6,606 nucleotides of DNA from Deltaproteobacteria bacterium (lineage in GTDB: Bacteria > Desulfobacterota > DSM-4660 > Desulfatiglandales > Desulfatiglandaceae), in NCBI GenBank assembly GCA_019314425.1, contig JAFCZI010000225.1, forward strand, positions 1-6,606, in the 5' to 3' direction. Under the pieces are notes generated by a model. It was given only the letters and a program-made list of their open reading frames with translations. It had not been told where the DNA came from and searched no databases. This document shows positions 6,580-6,606 of this stretch, one piece after another; within the stretch, counting starts at the first letter, position 1, and each line of letters begins with the position of its first letter. The position numbers and the translations under genes were made by a program.

Positions 6580-6606
6580 GCGGCAGAGCCGCAGTTTTAA
6601 GTTTTA
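6580..6606 (+). terminator. Possible small terminator at the right edge
   Basis: GCGGC (6580-6584), AGA loop and GCCGC (6588-6592) form a five-pair GC stem. On the plus strand it is followed by AGTTTTAAGTTTTA. No plus-strand gene precedes it in the window. On the minus strand the stem has A-rich sequence before it and no T-run after it. It could belong to a neighbouring gene or be a repeat fragment. Confidence 0.25.

Overview
The window carries a four-gene minus-strand housekeeping cluster, read right to left as ftsH, folP, coaX and an S66 LD-carboxypeptidase gene. Its downstream side is invaded by an IS91-type insertion element and bears a decayed tyrosine-recombinase fragment. The protein sequences, above all the FtsH N-terminus and the folP motifs, look like those of Deltaproteobacteria in the broad sense (Desulfobacterota, sulfate-reducer relatives). 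That is a judgement from memory of these families, not the result of a search.

Layout, left to right. 1-433 has no convincing gene. It holds two perfect inverted repeats near the left edge, a minus-strand frame that stays open without a start codon, and an AT-rich downstream flank of the transposase. 434-1621 (minus) is an intact IS91-family Y2 (HUH) transposase, bracketed by a 14/16 inverted repeat (185-200 and 1662-1677). 1678-2041 has small palindromes and the frameshifted N-terminal fragment of a plus-strand tyrosine recombinase (1784-1973). 2042-2947 (minus) is the S66 peptidase, 2980-3750 (minus) is type III pantothenate kinase, 3762-4649 (minus) is dihydropteroate synthase and 4549-6405 (minus) is FtsH. 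6406-6606 is the ftsH leader, with two TATAAT boxes, an eight-G run and a small hairpin.

The four housekeeping genes are closely spaced (an overlap, then 11 bp, then 32 bp) and probably form one transcript. They serve membrane-protein quality control, folate synthesis, CoA synthesis and peptidoglycan recycling. No terminator is visible after the last gene, so read-through toward the same-strand transposase is possible.

The most notable point is at the ftsH/folP boundary. The folP frame enters its family homology abruptly at PDSFSDGG and lacks the preceding beta strand with the MG(I/V)(L/I)NVT signature, including its conserved Asn. Its only usable starts lie inside ftsH. This suggests a deletion, an assembly join or an unusual folP. 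I did not find a convincing new multi-gene system.
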